DNA from: an uncultured Mucilaginibacter sp.
Lineage (GTDB): Bacteria; Bacteroidota; Bacteroidia; Sphingobacteriales; Sphingobacteriaceae
DNA: 64,000 bases
Assembly (NCBI GenBank): GCA_903864275.1
Contig: CAIPFE010000025.1
Span: forward strand, 23,671 to 87,670
Direction: 5' to 3'
The translations under genes were made by a program, and so were the position numbers. Below, piece after piece: positions 1 through 8,723 of this stretch (positions within the stretch are counted from its first letter, which is position 1; each line of letters begins with the position of its first letter). A model generated the notes under the pieces. It made no database searches, was not told the DNA's origin, and was given only the letters and a program-made list of their open reading frames with translations.

Positions 1-1005
1 GTAGCGCGGGTTAAAAAAGAGAAGGGTGAGCAATTCCCCTCATGGGTGCTCGACCAATGCGGTATTGAGGTAATGTTCGCCAACCGGATGGCGATGGGCC
101 CCGGCCTTAGCAATGCAAGGTTCAGGTGGGTGATGTATGATGACGCACTTTTGTTTCCGCTTTCCACGCAGGCAGAAGCAGCTGCAACACCCGACCGCAA
201 AATATTTTACCCGATGGAGGCGCAGCACTTGAAGGATTACTTTACGGCGCTAAAACTGGCAAAGATTCCGGCAACGCTTGATGCTTATTTAAAGCAGGTG
301 GTGAGCCCCACGCTTGAAGCGCAAAAGAAAGCAGGATGCGTTGCCATAAAATTTGAGGTGGCTTACCTTCGCTCCCTTGATTTTGAAAAAACCGCTTACG
401 ACCAGGCTGCAAAAGTATATGCCCGTTACGCGGACGGCGGAACCCCATCACATACAGACTATAAATTATTAGAGGACTATCTTTTCTATTACATAGCACT
501 GGAGGCAGGCAGGCTTAACCTGGCGGTCCACATTCATGATTTCCCCGGCGTGGGCAACTACTACGTAGCGGCAGGCAGCGACCCGCTGCTGCTGGAGCCG
601 GTTTTTAATGACCCGGAATTGCGCAACACAAAATTTGTGCTGCTGCATGGCGGTGGCCCGTTTTCGGAACAAATAAAAGCCATGCTCTGGAAGCCCAATG
701 TGTACGTGGACATCTCCCTGCTAACACAGCTTTGGACGCCCGATCAGCTTGCCGCAGTATTACGCCAATATCTTTCGCAGTTTCCTGAGAAAGTACTTTT
801 CGGTACGGATGCTGTAGCATTCGGGCCGGGGCTTGGCTGGGACGTAAGCGCATGGATAGCCAGCACTACCGGCAGGAAGGCGCTTACTATTGCACTTTCG
901 CAAATGGTAGGCAGTAACGACCTAAGCCGCAAGCGTGCTCTTGAAATTGCCAGGATGGTAATGCGCGGCAATGCCAACAATTTATATCATTTGGGGCTTA
1001 AATGA
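1..1005 (+). CDS. amidohydrolase-family metal-dependent hydrolase (5' end outside window)
   Basis: The reading frame is open from base 1, so the true start lies upstream; a GTG at 46 is only an internal codon. The C-terminal part looks like an amidohydrolase_2 TIM barrel. It has a HIHDFPG stretch after a predicted strand, FVLLHGGGPF, VYVDISLL, VLFGTDAVAFGPG (the late Asp of the metal site) and the usual C-terminal MRGNANNLYHL helix. Such enzymes hydrolyse or decarboxylate small cyclic or carboxylated substrates; the substrate here cannot be told. The N-terminal HxH motif is not in view. Nothing downstream on the same strand belongs to it, since the next gene converges. Confidence 0.75.
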   Translation, partial: VARVKKEKGEQFPSWVLDQCGIEVMFANRMAMGPGLSNARFRWVMYDDALLFPLSTQAEAAATPDRKIFYPMEAQHLKDYFTALKLAKIPATLDAYLKQVVSPTLEAQKKAGCVAIKFEVAYLRSLDFEKTAYDQAAKVYARYADGGTPSHTDYKLLEDYLFYYIALEAGRLNLAVHIHDFPGVGNYYVAAGSDPLLLEPVFNDPELRNTKFVLLHGGGPFSEQIKAMLWKPNVYVDISLLTQLWTPDQLAAVLRQYLSQFPEKVLFGTDAVAFGPGLGWDVSAWIASTTGRKALTIALSQMVGSNDLSRKRALEIARMVMRGNANNLYHLGLK

Positions 1006-1058
1006 TCCACTGGTTGACGGAATGACCCCGCCGCACAAAAAATGCAACAATTGCTAAA

Positions 1059-1328
1059 CTAAATTTCTGTTAAAACATGGATCTCGGGCTGGCTGATCAC
1101 ACCGCCTCTTTCCATTCTTTCCTTTAGCTCGGGACGCGCCATAAATTCGTTCATTGCCTCCACGCTCGGGATCTCAAAAACTAAAGTTATTTTGTTAGGA
1201 TTATCCACAGCATGATATAAACCGATTTGTTTACAACCTACCGCTAACCGGTCGGCTTCGTCGCTGTCGTATACAGGCTTCCAATCTGCATAATTTTTTA
1301 CTTCGTGGTGCATAATTAATGTGAGCAT
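1059..1328 (-). CDS. small dimeric alpha/beta-barrel-like protein
   Basis: An 89-residue protein with the pattern of single-domain dimeric alpha/beta-barrel (ABM/cyclase-like) proteins: an N-terminal strand MLTLIMHHEV, the helix YADWKPVYDSDEADRLA, then strands around ITLVFEIPS and a helix VEAMNEFMARPELKERMERGG. A second Met at residue 6 (1313) is an alternative start. It converges on the amidohydrolase gene with a 53-bp gap. No catalytic residues can be assigned; close relatives are annotated as hypothetical or cyclase proteins. The function is unknown. Confidence 0.65.
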   Translation of the reverse strand: MLTLIMHHEVKNYADWKPVYDSDEADRLAVGCKQIGLYHAVDNPNKITLVFEIPSVEAMNEFMARPELKERMERGGVISQPEIHVLTEI

Positions 1329-1625
1329 AATTTTTAGGTTTATTTTCTGATCTTATGGCTTTTCAGAATACGCCCCGTTTTTTAAGAGGGTTCTGGGCTC
1401 CCCTTTATTAAAGCAAAAACTTTTATGCAAAAAAATAAATAGCAAAGGGCAGCCGGCCTTTCGGCACAATATCAAATCTTTCCTGTAATAGTTACCTTAC
1501 CCTCTCATTATAAATGGCATACAATAATAAATATTATATATTAATTTCAAATAGAATATTTATTACTTATATATTAATTGGGAGGTGATGTGGAGTCCGA
1601 CATGCAAGCCCTTTTAGTGGCAGTT
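1329..1625. other. intergenic region without a recognisable gene
   Basis: A 297-bp AT-rich spacer upstream of the small barrel gene and downstream of the DUF6807 gene. It must hold the promoter of the 1059-1328 gene, but I see no clear TAnnTTTG box. No ORF, hairpin with U-tract or repeat stands out; 1505-1580 is a run of A/T-only words. Confidence 0.5.
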
Positions 1626-2672
1626 TTATTTTGCAGCAAACTTTGCGGCCATTTCGTTCAACTCCGCGGTGCTGATGGTTTTATCGCCATTATTAATAAC
1701 AATGCGGTACCTGAATGTTACCGATTCCCCTTTTTTAAGCTTTAGGTTTATCGACGATTTTCCATTGGTAAAAACCTTTTCGCCAAGCGGGTTGGCCGCA
1801 AATAAGCCATAACCACGGGCATGCCAGAATGTGGGGTAATTCGGATTTTTAGGGTGGTCTATGATGGCAATACTCACCGAGTCAGCGCCCATTTTGCCAA
1901 AAACTTTGCACCATACGCCGCGGGTACTCCAGGCATCGTTGCCGGTTTTACCGGCGCTGGTCAGGTAATTGCCATTGGGAATATGGTCGGTGCCACCTTT
2001 TACAACCGTTACGTTGCCTTTGTTATCGGTAAATTCCTGGTCTGCTGTTGTTGGTATTTGCAATTCGTGCGCTAAACGCAGACCGAGCATCCCGTCTTTG
2101 GCATCGTTAAAAGCAATATCGGTATCGGCCTTTAGCGTAGTAAAACGATCCATTATCCGTTGGTGTTCGTCCCCGCTAAATTCGAAGCGGGTAGTTTCTT
2201 CCAGTAACACCTGTTTTTGCTGGTTGGTCCAGTTAGCGTGATAGGCGAGTTTGCCGGTAGTACCATTTTTTGTTTCAAGTATTTTATCGGTGCGTATCCA
2301 CCCGTAAAGGTGCTTTTTTTCTTTAGGGATAGCGTAGGAATTGTTCCAGAAATCAAGCCCGCTCACATTTTCAAAATTAAACCAAAGGCCCATATGATGC
2401 GGATGATCGGTTGGCTCACCAGCTCTTGGCTCAAGCGGGAAGCCGCGGGTTACAATGGTGCCATTAGCTGCATGGATGGGAAATAACACCGGCTTTTCCA
2501 AACTATCCGGGTAAAGGAAACTGGTAAATAGCTTGCCATCAATAAAAACATCAACTTTGTTTTCAGTTGGCGATTTTACTACGGAAACCCGTTGTTGTTT
2601 TTGCGCCAAAGCCATGGAAGCTGAGATAACCATAGCTAAAATAAAACCCGACAATCTGAACCTTTTCATCAT
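1626..2672 (-). CDS. secreted DUF6807 (formerly PmoA) family protein
   Basis: A 348-residue protein with an N-terminal signal peptide (about residues 1-24, ending ALAQ). It matches the Bacteroidota family once named methane oxygenase PmoA and now DUF6807. Visible features are VFIDGKLFTSFLYPD, the histidine cluster HPHH at 90-93 followed by MGLWFNF, and the C-terminal HARGYGLFAANPLG and KKGESVTFRYRIVI. The family is not a methane monooxygenase. In Bacteroidota it is usually found with sugar-oxidoreductase and glycoside genes. Here it lies downstream of a Gfo/Idh/MocA gene on the same strand, separated by an inverted repeat pair, and a role in carbohydrate metabolism is inferred. It is full length. 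Confidence 0.8.
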   Translation of the reverse strand: MMKRFRLSGFILAMVISASMALAQKQQRVSVVKSPTENKVDVFIDGKLFTSFLYPDSLEKPVLFPIHAANGTIVTRGFPLEPRAGEPTDHPHHMGLWFNFENVSGLDFWNNSYAIPKEKKHLYGWIRTDKILETKNGTTGKLAYHANWTNQQKQVLLEETTRFEFSGDEHQRIMDRFTTLKADTDIAFNDAKDGMLGLRLAHELQIPTTADQEFTDNKGNVTVVKGGTDHIPNGNYLTSAGKTGNDAWSTRGVWCKVFGKMGADSVSIAIIDHPKNPNYPTFWHARGYGLFAANPLGEKVFTNGKSSINLKLKKGESVTFRYRIVINNGDKTISTAELNEMAAKFAAK

Positions 2673-2710
2673 AATTCCAATATTAATATTTTTCTGGAAA
2701 TATCTTCCTC

Positions 2711-2880
2711 ACCCTCTTTGTCGCCTGGGGCAGAGAGGGTCGACGAGCGAAGTCCCAACCGAAGGTCGGGAGGGTGAGTCAACTGTGCGCCCTGCATCTG
2801 CGCTAAGTTCGCTCCGATATCTACTCACCCGGTCTTTGCTTCGCTCGACCACCCTCTCTACGGCAAGCCGTAAAGAGGGT
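2711..2880. repeat. hairpin-tail repeat family 1, units A1 and A2 (tails facing inward)
   Basis: Two units in inverted orientation between the DUF6807 and Gfo/Idh/MocA genes. Hairpin A1 is 2711-2740 and A2 is 2851-2880, each 30 nt with arms ACCCTCT.../...AGAGGGT. Tail A1 (2741-2779) runs CGACGAGCGAAG to GGGTGAGT; tail A2 lies on the minus strand at 2823-2850 with CGAGCGAAG and GGGTGAG. The same 30-nt hairpin recurs at 42969, 43021, 51859, 52294 and 52408. Short ORFs across it are repeat artefacts. Confidence 0.85.
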
Positions 2881-2896
2881 AAAACCTGGTTAATCA

Positions 2897-4255
2897 TTAA
2901 GTATATTTAAACACTTTCCCATTCGCAATTACTTCTTGTGTTGCCTCATCGAAAGTTGCCTTATAGCCGGTATGCACTGCGGCGTTGGTCATGATATTGG
3001 CAATGGCATGGCTGTAGCCTGCTTCAACGGGCGCATTGGGCTGCTTGCGGCTCCGCACACATTCCATCCAGTTGCGTACGTGGTTTGATGTGAGTATATC
3101 GCCGCCTGTATTGGCTGAGGCAACAACTTTTTCGGTATTTTCAAGGCTCATCTCCGGCAGCAGGTTAGCCTGCATCCCCATGGCAGCCGCGAATTTCTGC
3201 GTAAGTCCGCCGGTTGGTGATACTTTGTTGGTGATCAGGTTTAACTCGCCGCCGTTTGAATAATATATTTCGGCTGGGTTTTCATCGCCATTATGCATAC
3301 GCGAAGCAAAGGTAACCTGGAAACCGGTCGAAGGATCGTCCAGCGGGCCATAATCAAATGCGGCGGTTATAGTATCCCAGTTTTTGCGGCCGTCCTTCCA
3401 CATATAAATGCCGCCATTGGCGACCACGCTGCGCGGATGCTTCAAGCCGCTGAACCAGTGCACAGTATCTATCTGGTGGCTCATCCACTGACCGGGCAGG
3501 CCTGATGAATAAGGCCAGAACAAGCGAAACTCCAGGTATTTGCGTGGATCGAATGCCTCGTATGGACGGTTCATTATCCAGCGTTTCCAGTCGGTATCTT
3601 CTTCTTTTAAAACACCTAACAATTCCGGCCTGCGCCAGCGGCCCGGCTGGTTAACATTCCACGTCAATTCAACCATGGTGATCGGCCCAAACTTGCCCGA
3701 GCGAATAAAATCATTAGCGGCATGATAATTAGCCCCGCTGCGGCGCTGCGAGCCTATCTGCACAATTTTACCCGATTCCTTTATTGCTTTGAGGGCGGCA
3801 CGGTTATCTTCCATGGTTTCAGCAAAAGGCTTTTCCACGTAAGCATCACACCCTGCTTTTACAGCTTCAATAGCATGCCGTGCGTGTTGAAAGTCGGCTG
3901 TGCTGATAAACACTGCATCAACGGCCTTGCTATCATATAATTCTTCGTTATTACGGAACGCCTTAACCTCATTTTGCATTTTCGCCTTCCAGGTTGCTGC
4001 ACCTTCTTCCCTGCGCTTGTTCCAGATATCCGAAACAGCTACCACTTCGAAATTAAGCTCCTTATAGTGGTTCATAAAGCTTGGGATATGCGAGCTTTTG
4101 TGCCTGTCGGAAAAACCTACAACGCCAACACGCACACGGTCGTTAGCGCCGATGATGCGTTTATAGCTTTTGGCGCTCCAGGCGGTCCTGGCCAGCAATA
4201 CCCCGGCGCCGGCCAGGGTGGCCTGCTTTATGAATTTTCGGCGTGATCTTTCCAT
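2897..4255 (-). CDS. Gfo/Idh/MocA family oxidoreductase with Tat-like signal
   Basis: A 452-residue NAD(P)-dependent sugar oxidoreductase. Residues 1-28 resemble a twin-arginine export signal (SRRKFIK followed by a hydrophobic stretch). A Rossmann strand follows at 42-50 (VRVGVVGF), and the family-defining EKP motif is at 141-143 in YVEKPFAET. The C-terminal half is the usual GFO_IDH_MocA alpha/beta substrate domain. Exported members are common in Bacteroidota, next to DUF1080, GMC and TIM-barrel isomerase genes, where they act on oxidised sugars such as 3-keto-glycosides. Substrate and cofactor preference cannot be read here. The gene lies divergent from the TonB receptor. Confidence 0.88.
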   Translation of the reverse strand: MERSRRKFIKQATLAGAGVLLARTAWSAKSYKRIIGANDRVRVGVVGFSDRHKSSHIPSFMNHYKELNFEVVAVSDIWNKRREEGAATWKAKMQNEVKAFRNNEELYDSKAVDAVFISTADFQHARHAIEAVKAGCDAYVEKPFAETMEDNRAALKAIKESGKIVQIGSQRRSGANYHAANDFIRSGKFGPITMVELTWNVNQPGRWRRPELLGVLKEEDTDWKRWIMNRPYEAFDPRKYLEFRLFWPYSSGLPGQWMSHQIDTVHWFSGLKHPRSVVANGGIYMWKDGRKNWDTITAAFDYGPLDDPSTGFQVTFASRMHNGDENPAEIYYSNGGELNLITNKVSPTGGLTQKFAAAMGMQANLLPEMSLENTEKVVASANTGGDILTSNHVRNWMECVRSRKQPNAPVEAGYSHAIANIMTNAAVHTGYKATFDEATQEVIANGKVFKYT

Positions 4256-4441
4256 GATTTTTTATGATTTACTCGGTGTTATTGGGTTTATATTTTGGCA
4301 TTACGGATGACGCCATTCAAATATCGATGAAATTACACAAAAATTATTGCCGTTTTTACAGATGATGATAACAATAATGCTACTGAAACCCACATGATTT
4401 TAGCCCGTCGGAAACTATTTATCATTAATTCGTAAATGTTA

Positions 4442-4472
4442 TTTGGAATCAATCTAAATAAGTCTATTTTTG
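4442..4472 (+). promoter_or_regulatory. Bacteroidota-type promoter of the TonB receptor gene
   Basis: TTTG at 4442-4445, a 19-nt spacer, then TATTTTTG at 4465-4472: a full match to the Bacteroidota TTTG / TAnnTTTG promoter. Transcription should begin near 4478, giving a leader of about 16 nt before the ATG at 4495. TCTAAATAA occurs twice, at 4453-4461 and 4484-4492, 31 bp apart and overlapping the promoter and start point. These are candidate regulator half-sites. Confidence 0.65.
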
Positions 4473-4494
4473 TTTTTAATTAGTCTAAATAAAA

Positions 4495-6942
4495 ATGAAC
4501 GAAAACATATACATCATCTATCAACCGCTAAAATCTATTTTCTGCACCCTTTGTATTGCAATTTTAACGGTTTATGCCGCCATCGCGCAGGTCCAGACTG
4601 GCATAAAAGGTAAAATAACCGATACCTATGGAGATGGCCTGCCAGGCGTCGTAATCTCCATAAAAGACTCCCCGCTTTCAGTATTAACAAATAAAAAAGG
4701 GGAATATCTCCTGAAAAACGATCCCGGAATCTTTACGCTTACTATCGCACTTACGGGATATGAACCGGAACAAAGGCCGGTGACAATAAAACAAGGGGAA
4801 ATAACTGTGGCCAACATCACCCTGGAACAAAACGCAAACGAGTTAAACGAGGTAATTATAAAAGGCTACAGATCCCTTAAGGGGATGGGCTATCTAAACG
4901 ATACACACGATAACGTGATCTATTCGGCACAAAAGAATGAAGTAGTCGTTCTCGACAGCATTGATGCCAATACTGCGCAGGATAATCCACGGCAAACGCT
5001 CGGACGGGTGCCGGGTTCCAACTATTCAGAAACCGAGGGGAGCGGATTCCCGTCAAACGGCATTGGTTTCCGGGGGTTAAATCCAACCCAGAGTATTGAA
5101 ACAAACACGCGCCAGAACGGCTACAATATAGCCGGAGATATTTATGGCTACCCCGAATCGTATTATTTGCCTCCACTCGAAGCTATTGACAGGGTTGAAG
5201 TGATCCGCGGCGCCTCAGCCTTGCAGTTCGGCCCGCAATTTGGCGGGGTTGTGGATTATATCGTAAAAAATGGCGCGGAAGACAAACCATTTGAATTTAC
5301 AACCGATTTTACGGCAGGCAGCTTTGGACTGATCAATATGTTCAATTCAGTAAGCGGAACCATTAATAAATGGCATTATTATGCATTTGTTGATGGCGAA
5401 TACGCACAAGGCTGGCGGAAGAACTCGCAACTGGAGCAGGGTACCGGTTTTGCAAGGCTCGAATACCGGCCAAATGACCGTTTTAAAATAGGGATAGAGT
5501 ATTCAATGCTCCGCAACCTCCTGCATTTGCCGGGCGGCCTCGATGATGCTGAATTTAACCGCAACCCAAACTCATCATACCGCGCGCGGAACTGGCTGGT
5601 TACCCCCTGGAATATTCTCGCCCTTACATCTACCTGGAAAATATCTGATAAAACTACGCTGTCGGTAAAATCCGCATTAAATATCAGCGCGCGCAGCATT
5701 GTATGGCGGAATGAGGATGGCGGCCCGGAAACGCTCGATAGCATCAGCACAATTACCAATGCTTATGTACCACGCGAAGTGGAGCATGAATATTTCAGAA
5801 ATTCAACTACTGAAATACGCCTGCTGAGCAATTATAAAATTGGCGGCAGGGAGCAAACGCTCGGCGCAGGCTTACGCTTTTATGATGGCTGGATGGAAAG
5901 GCAGGAAGGCGGCGTTGGCTCTACTGACATAGATCCTGATTTCACCAATTATGGCGGCACTTATGAAAACGACCTTAAATTTACAACGCTTAACGTGGCC
6001 CCTTTTTTTGAAAATATTTTCCATGTGGGCCAGCGGCTCTCAATCGTGCCCGGCGTGAGGTTTGAATACATCAGGTCGACAGCCACGGGCGATGTGCTGG
6101 ATAGTACCGGAACTTATAACATAAACGTAAATGAAAGCAAGTCGCGCTTTATTCCGCTGGCGGGGTTAGGATTGCAGTATAAGACATCAAGAACGACCAA
6201 TATATATGCAAACCTGTCGCAGGCTTACCGGCCAATTGAATATTCGTTCCTCTACCCGATGGGTTTGGATGTAGATGCTAAAATCGATCCCAACTTAAAA
6301 GATATTACCGGCTATAACCTGGACCTTGGCTGGAGAGGTAACATAAAAGACTTTTTAACTTTCGATGTCAGCGGTTTCTTTATGGCCTTTAATCATACCA
6401 TAGCCATCGAAACCATGATCTCCGGCGCAAACACAACCTACTTTGAAACCAATGTTGGGGATGCTACGCATATAGGACTCGAATCGTACGTTGAGCTGAA
6501 TATAACTAAATTATTTACCGCTAATCCAAGGGCGGGCGCACTTTCTTTCTTTAACTCTTTTGCCTATGATAACGCTAAATACGTCAGCGGCTTATACAAA
6601 GGCCATTATACTGAGTTTGCCCCACCGACCATCGAGCGCTTTGGGGTTACGTATGCTGTGGGGAAAATTTCCAGCACTTTTCTTTTCAGTAATACTGCCA
6701 AATCCTATACCGATGCAAATAACACAGGTTTCAGCCCGGATGCCGAAGTGGGCGTAATGCCCGCTTACACAGTGATGGATTGGTCTAATACCCTAAGGAT
6801 AAAGAACTATCATATCAAATTCGGCGTAAATAACCTGGCAAATGAAAAGTATTTTACACTGCGTACGGTTGAGTACCCGGGCCCGGGGATCATTCCTTCT
6901 ATTGGCAGGAGTTTTTATATTGGATTTGGCGGGACCTTTTAA
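4495..6942 (+). CDS. TonB-dependent outer-membrane receptor (FecA-like)
   Basis: An 815-residue outer-membrane receptor. A signal-like hydrophobic stretch spans residues 15-32, and a carboxypeptidase-regulatory-like domain about 35-112 (GIKGKITDTYGDGLPGVVISI). The link NELNEVIIKGYR leads to a plug domain of about 130-250, including VEVIRGASALQFGPQFGGVVDYIVK. The rest is a 22-strand-type barrel ending in aromatic FGGTF. It lacks the long SusC type and has no SusD partner, so a siderophore, metal-citrate or other small ligand is more likely than a glycan. The metal-regulator-like sites in its promoter support iron or manganese uptake, as an inference. It ends 42 bp before a convergent receiver gene. 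Confidence 0.9.
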   Translation: MNENIYIIYQPLKSIFCTLCIAILTVYAAIAQVQTGIKGKITDTYGDGLPGVVISIKDSPLSVLTNKKGEYLLKNDPGIFTLTIALTGYEPEQRPVTIKQGEITVANITLEQNANELNEVIIKGYRSLKGMGYLNDTHDNVIYSAQKNEVVVLDSIDANTAQDNPRQTLGRVPGSNYSETEGSGFPSNGIGFRGLNPTQSIETNTRQNGYNIAGDIYGYPESYYLPPLEAIDRVEVIRGASALQFGPQFGGVVDYIVKNGAEDKPFEFTTDFTAGSFGLINMFNSVSGTINKWHYYAFVDGEYAQGWRKNSQLEQGTGFARLEYRPNDRFKIGIEYSMLRNLLHLPGGLDDAEFNRNPNSSYRARNWLVTPWNILALTSTWKISDKTTLSVKSALNISARSIVWRNEDGGPETLDSISTITNAYVPREVEHEYFRNSTTEIRLLSNYKIGGREQTLGAGLRFYDGWMERQEGGVGSTDIDPDFTNYGGTYENDLKFTTLNVAPFFENIFHVGQRLSIVPGVRFEYIRSTATGDVLDSTGTYNINVNESKSRFIPLAGLGLQYKTSRTTNIYANLSQAYRPIEYSFLYPMGLDVDAKIDPNLKDITGYNLDLGWRGNIKDFLTFDVSGFFMAFNHTIAIETMISGANTTYFETNVGDATHIGLESYVELNITKLFTANPRAGALSFFNSFAYDNAKYVSGLYKGHYTEFAPPTIERFGVTYAVGKISSTFLFSNTAKSYTDANNTGFSPDAEVGVMPAYTVMDWSNTLRIKNYHIKFGVNNLANEKYFTLRTVEYPGPGIIPSIGRSFYIGFGGTF

Positions 6943-6984
6943 ATGGCAGCAGCTTCGGAACAAAAAGAAAAAATCATTACCCTG

Positions 6985-7356
6985 TTATGCCAGCCAGCGG
7001 CTCATTTTTTCAAAAAGTATCTTTAGGTCTATCGGTTTTGAAATATAGTCCCAGGCGCCGGCTTCAAGACATTTTTCCCTGTCTGCTTTCGTGGCGTTGG
7101 CGGTTACTACAATAACAGGAATATGTTTTAATTCATCGGTATGTTTAATGAATCCCAGCATTTGATAACCATCCATTATTGGCATCATTATATCAAGGAG
7201 AATAATGTCTGGTTTCAGTTCATCCCGTAACATTAAGATGGCTTGCGCGCCATTGTAAGCGGTGATGGTTTCAATTTCCATCGTTTTGAAATAGCTGCTG
7301 AGTGCAAATAGGTTTCTTTCATCATCATCAACGATCATTACAATCTTATTCTTCAT
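6985..7356 (-). CDS. single-domain response regulator (receiver only)
   Basis: A 123-residue CheY-like receiver domain with no output domain. The acidic pocket is D10-D11-D12, the phospho-acceptor is D55 (LLDIMMP), with T85 (VVVTANAT) and K107 (ISKPID). All catalytic positions are intact. Stand-alone receivers pass phosphate within relays or act by protein contact, often with hybrid histidine kinases. No kinase gene is adjacent, so the partner is unknown. It converges on the TonB receptor gene. Confidence 0.88.
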   Translation of the reverse strand: MKNKIVMIVDDDERNLFALSSYFKTMEIETITAYNGAQAILMLRDELKPDIILLDIMMPIMDGYQMLGFIKHTDELKHIPVIVVTANATKADREKCLEAGAWDYISKPIDLKILFEKMSRWLA

Positions 7357-7575
7357 TTTTTTCTAAAGGGGATTTTTTTTACGTGCGCTATAACCATACC
7401 CGCATCAATAATAAAAGCCGTCCGATATGCCACCGAAAGTACTAACAATTATCGGGAGCTCAGCGAACAGATAACTAAATAATCAAGTTATTGTTTCATA
7501 AGATGCCGGGAACGGCAAATTGATCATCGGATTATTTTCTTATTTTATTAAGTTTACGGGAGTATATTATTTATT

Positions 7576-8652
7576 ATGATCAAATTTTCTAAACTGACAA
7601 TAGTTATCCTGCTTTTATTATGCTGCGGAAAGGCTGGCGCGCAATACAATCCCGCAAAAACTGATGCCTGGCTGGATGACCACGCCGCTGAAATGGGCGG
7701 CCGCGTTATTTTGATGGTCTGGCAAAACGGGCAGGTAGTTTATTCGCATGCTGTAAATGCTATGAACAACAAGCAAAAAATGGCCCGTAAATTTATGGCC
7801 CGGAGGCAGGGAAAGACTGCCGACCTGGATGATTTTACGCCGTCGACCCGCCAGCCAATTGCCAGTTGCAGCAAATGGCTAAGTGCCGCGCTGGTGATGA
7901 CTTTTGTTGATGAAGGCAAACTGCAACTTACCGATACCGTTGGCAAATATCTCCCTGTCCTGATGCAACATGGTAAAGGGAACATCACCATAAGCGAATG
8001 CCTTTCGCATTTAACCGGGATAAAAGCGCCCGAATTACGCGAAAGTATTGAAGATGTAAGGGATGCCGCCAGTATGGACGAATCAATTGAGAAAATAGCA
8101 AATATGCCAATGGAAGGCGAGCCGGGAAAAACATTTCATTACAGCAATGTTGGGCTGCAGATAGCAGGCGCTATCCTGGAAAAAATAACCGGCAAAAGTT
8201 TCGAAACCCTGTTTGCCGAAAGGATTGCCGGGCCGCTTAATATGAAAAACACCGACTTTGGCAAGGGAAAAGTCGCGCTCCCGGCAGGCGGGGCCATAAG
8301 TACAGCCGAAGATTACCTGAACTTTTTGGTAATGATCCTGAACAAGGGGGTATATAATAATAAAAGGATATTAAGCGAAAACAGCATAGCCCAGATGCAG
8401 GTGAACAGATGCACGCCCGACGTAAAAATTGCATACAAACCAGAGGAAGCCGGAGACTTTGGTTATGGCTACGGCGAATGGATAATGGATGGCCCGGTTG
8501 TTACCAGTCCCGGTTTATTTGGCAGTTTTCCATGGGTAAATAACGACAAAAAATATGCTGCTTTTATGATGACCTATTATATAAAAAGCGCCGGGCGGCA
8601 TGAACGGTATGTGGAACTGAAGGGTTTGGTTGATGATATGGTCACCCGATAG
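7576..8652 (+). CDS. secreted serine hydrolase, class C beta-lactamase family
   Basis: A 358-residue protein with a signal peptide (about 1-22, ending GAQ). The S-x-x-K active-site motif is SCSK at 97-100, and the YxN motif is YSN in FHYSNVGLQ. The C-terminal region ends with a KAYFMMT-like strand instead of a clear KTG triad. The family holds D-alanyl-D-alanine carboxypeptidases, esterases and true AmpC enzymes; environmental Bacteroidota members are mostly peptidases or esterases. Antibiotic resistance should not be inferred. The gene stands alone, with a 71-bp gap to the pirin gene, which has its own -7 box. Confidence 0.85.
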   Translation: MIKFSKLTIVILLLLCCGKAGAQYNPAKTDAWLDDHAAEMGGRVILMVWQNGQVVYSHAVNAMNNKQKMARKFMARRQGKTADLDDFTPSTRQPIASCSKWLSAALVMTFVDEGKLQLTDTVGKYLPVLMQHGKGNITISECLSHLTGIKAPELRESIEDVRDAASMDESIEKIANMPMEGEPGKTFHYSNVGLQIAGAILEKITGKSFETLFAERIAGPLNMKNTDFGKGKVALPAGGAISTAEDYLNFLVMILNKGVYNNKRILSENSIAQMQVNRCTPDVKIAYKPEEAGDFGYGYGEWIMDGPVVTSPGLFGSFPWVNNDKKYAAFMMTYYIKSAGRHERYVELKGLVDDMVTR

Positions 8653-8696
8653 CTTTTTCTTAACCTACATCAACTATCCAAACCTCAATTCCGTCA

Positions 8697-8704
8697 TACC
8701 TTTG
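8697..8704 (+). promoter_or_regulatory. TAnnTTTG -7 box of the pirin gene
   Basis: TACCTTTG, a perfect -7 box, ends 19 nt before the pirin ATG. The predicted leader of about 13 nt contains AAGGA at 8710-8714 as a possible ribosome-binding site. No good -33 TTTG is present at the usual distance. Confidence 0.5.
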
Positions 8705-8723
8705 TATGAAAGGATAAATCAAA

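Noticed and set aside
2533..2910. ORFs running through repeat copy A on both strands
   Set aside because: They are translated hairpin repeats partly overlapping the DUF6807 gene; charged, repetitive products without domains.
7576..8652. Antibiotic-resistance beta-lactamase
   Set aside because: It has SxxK and YxN but no clear KTG motif, and belongs to the broad class C family of peptidases and esterases; resistance cannot be claimed.
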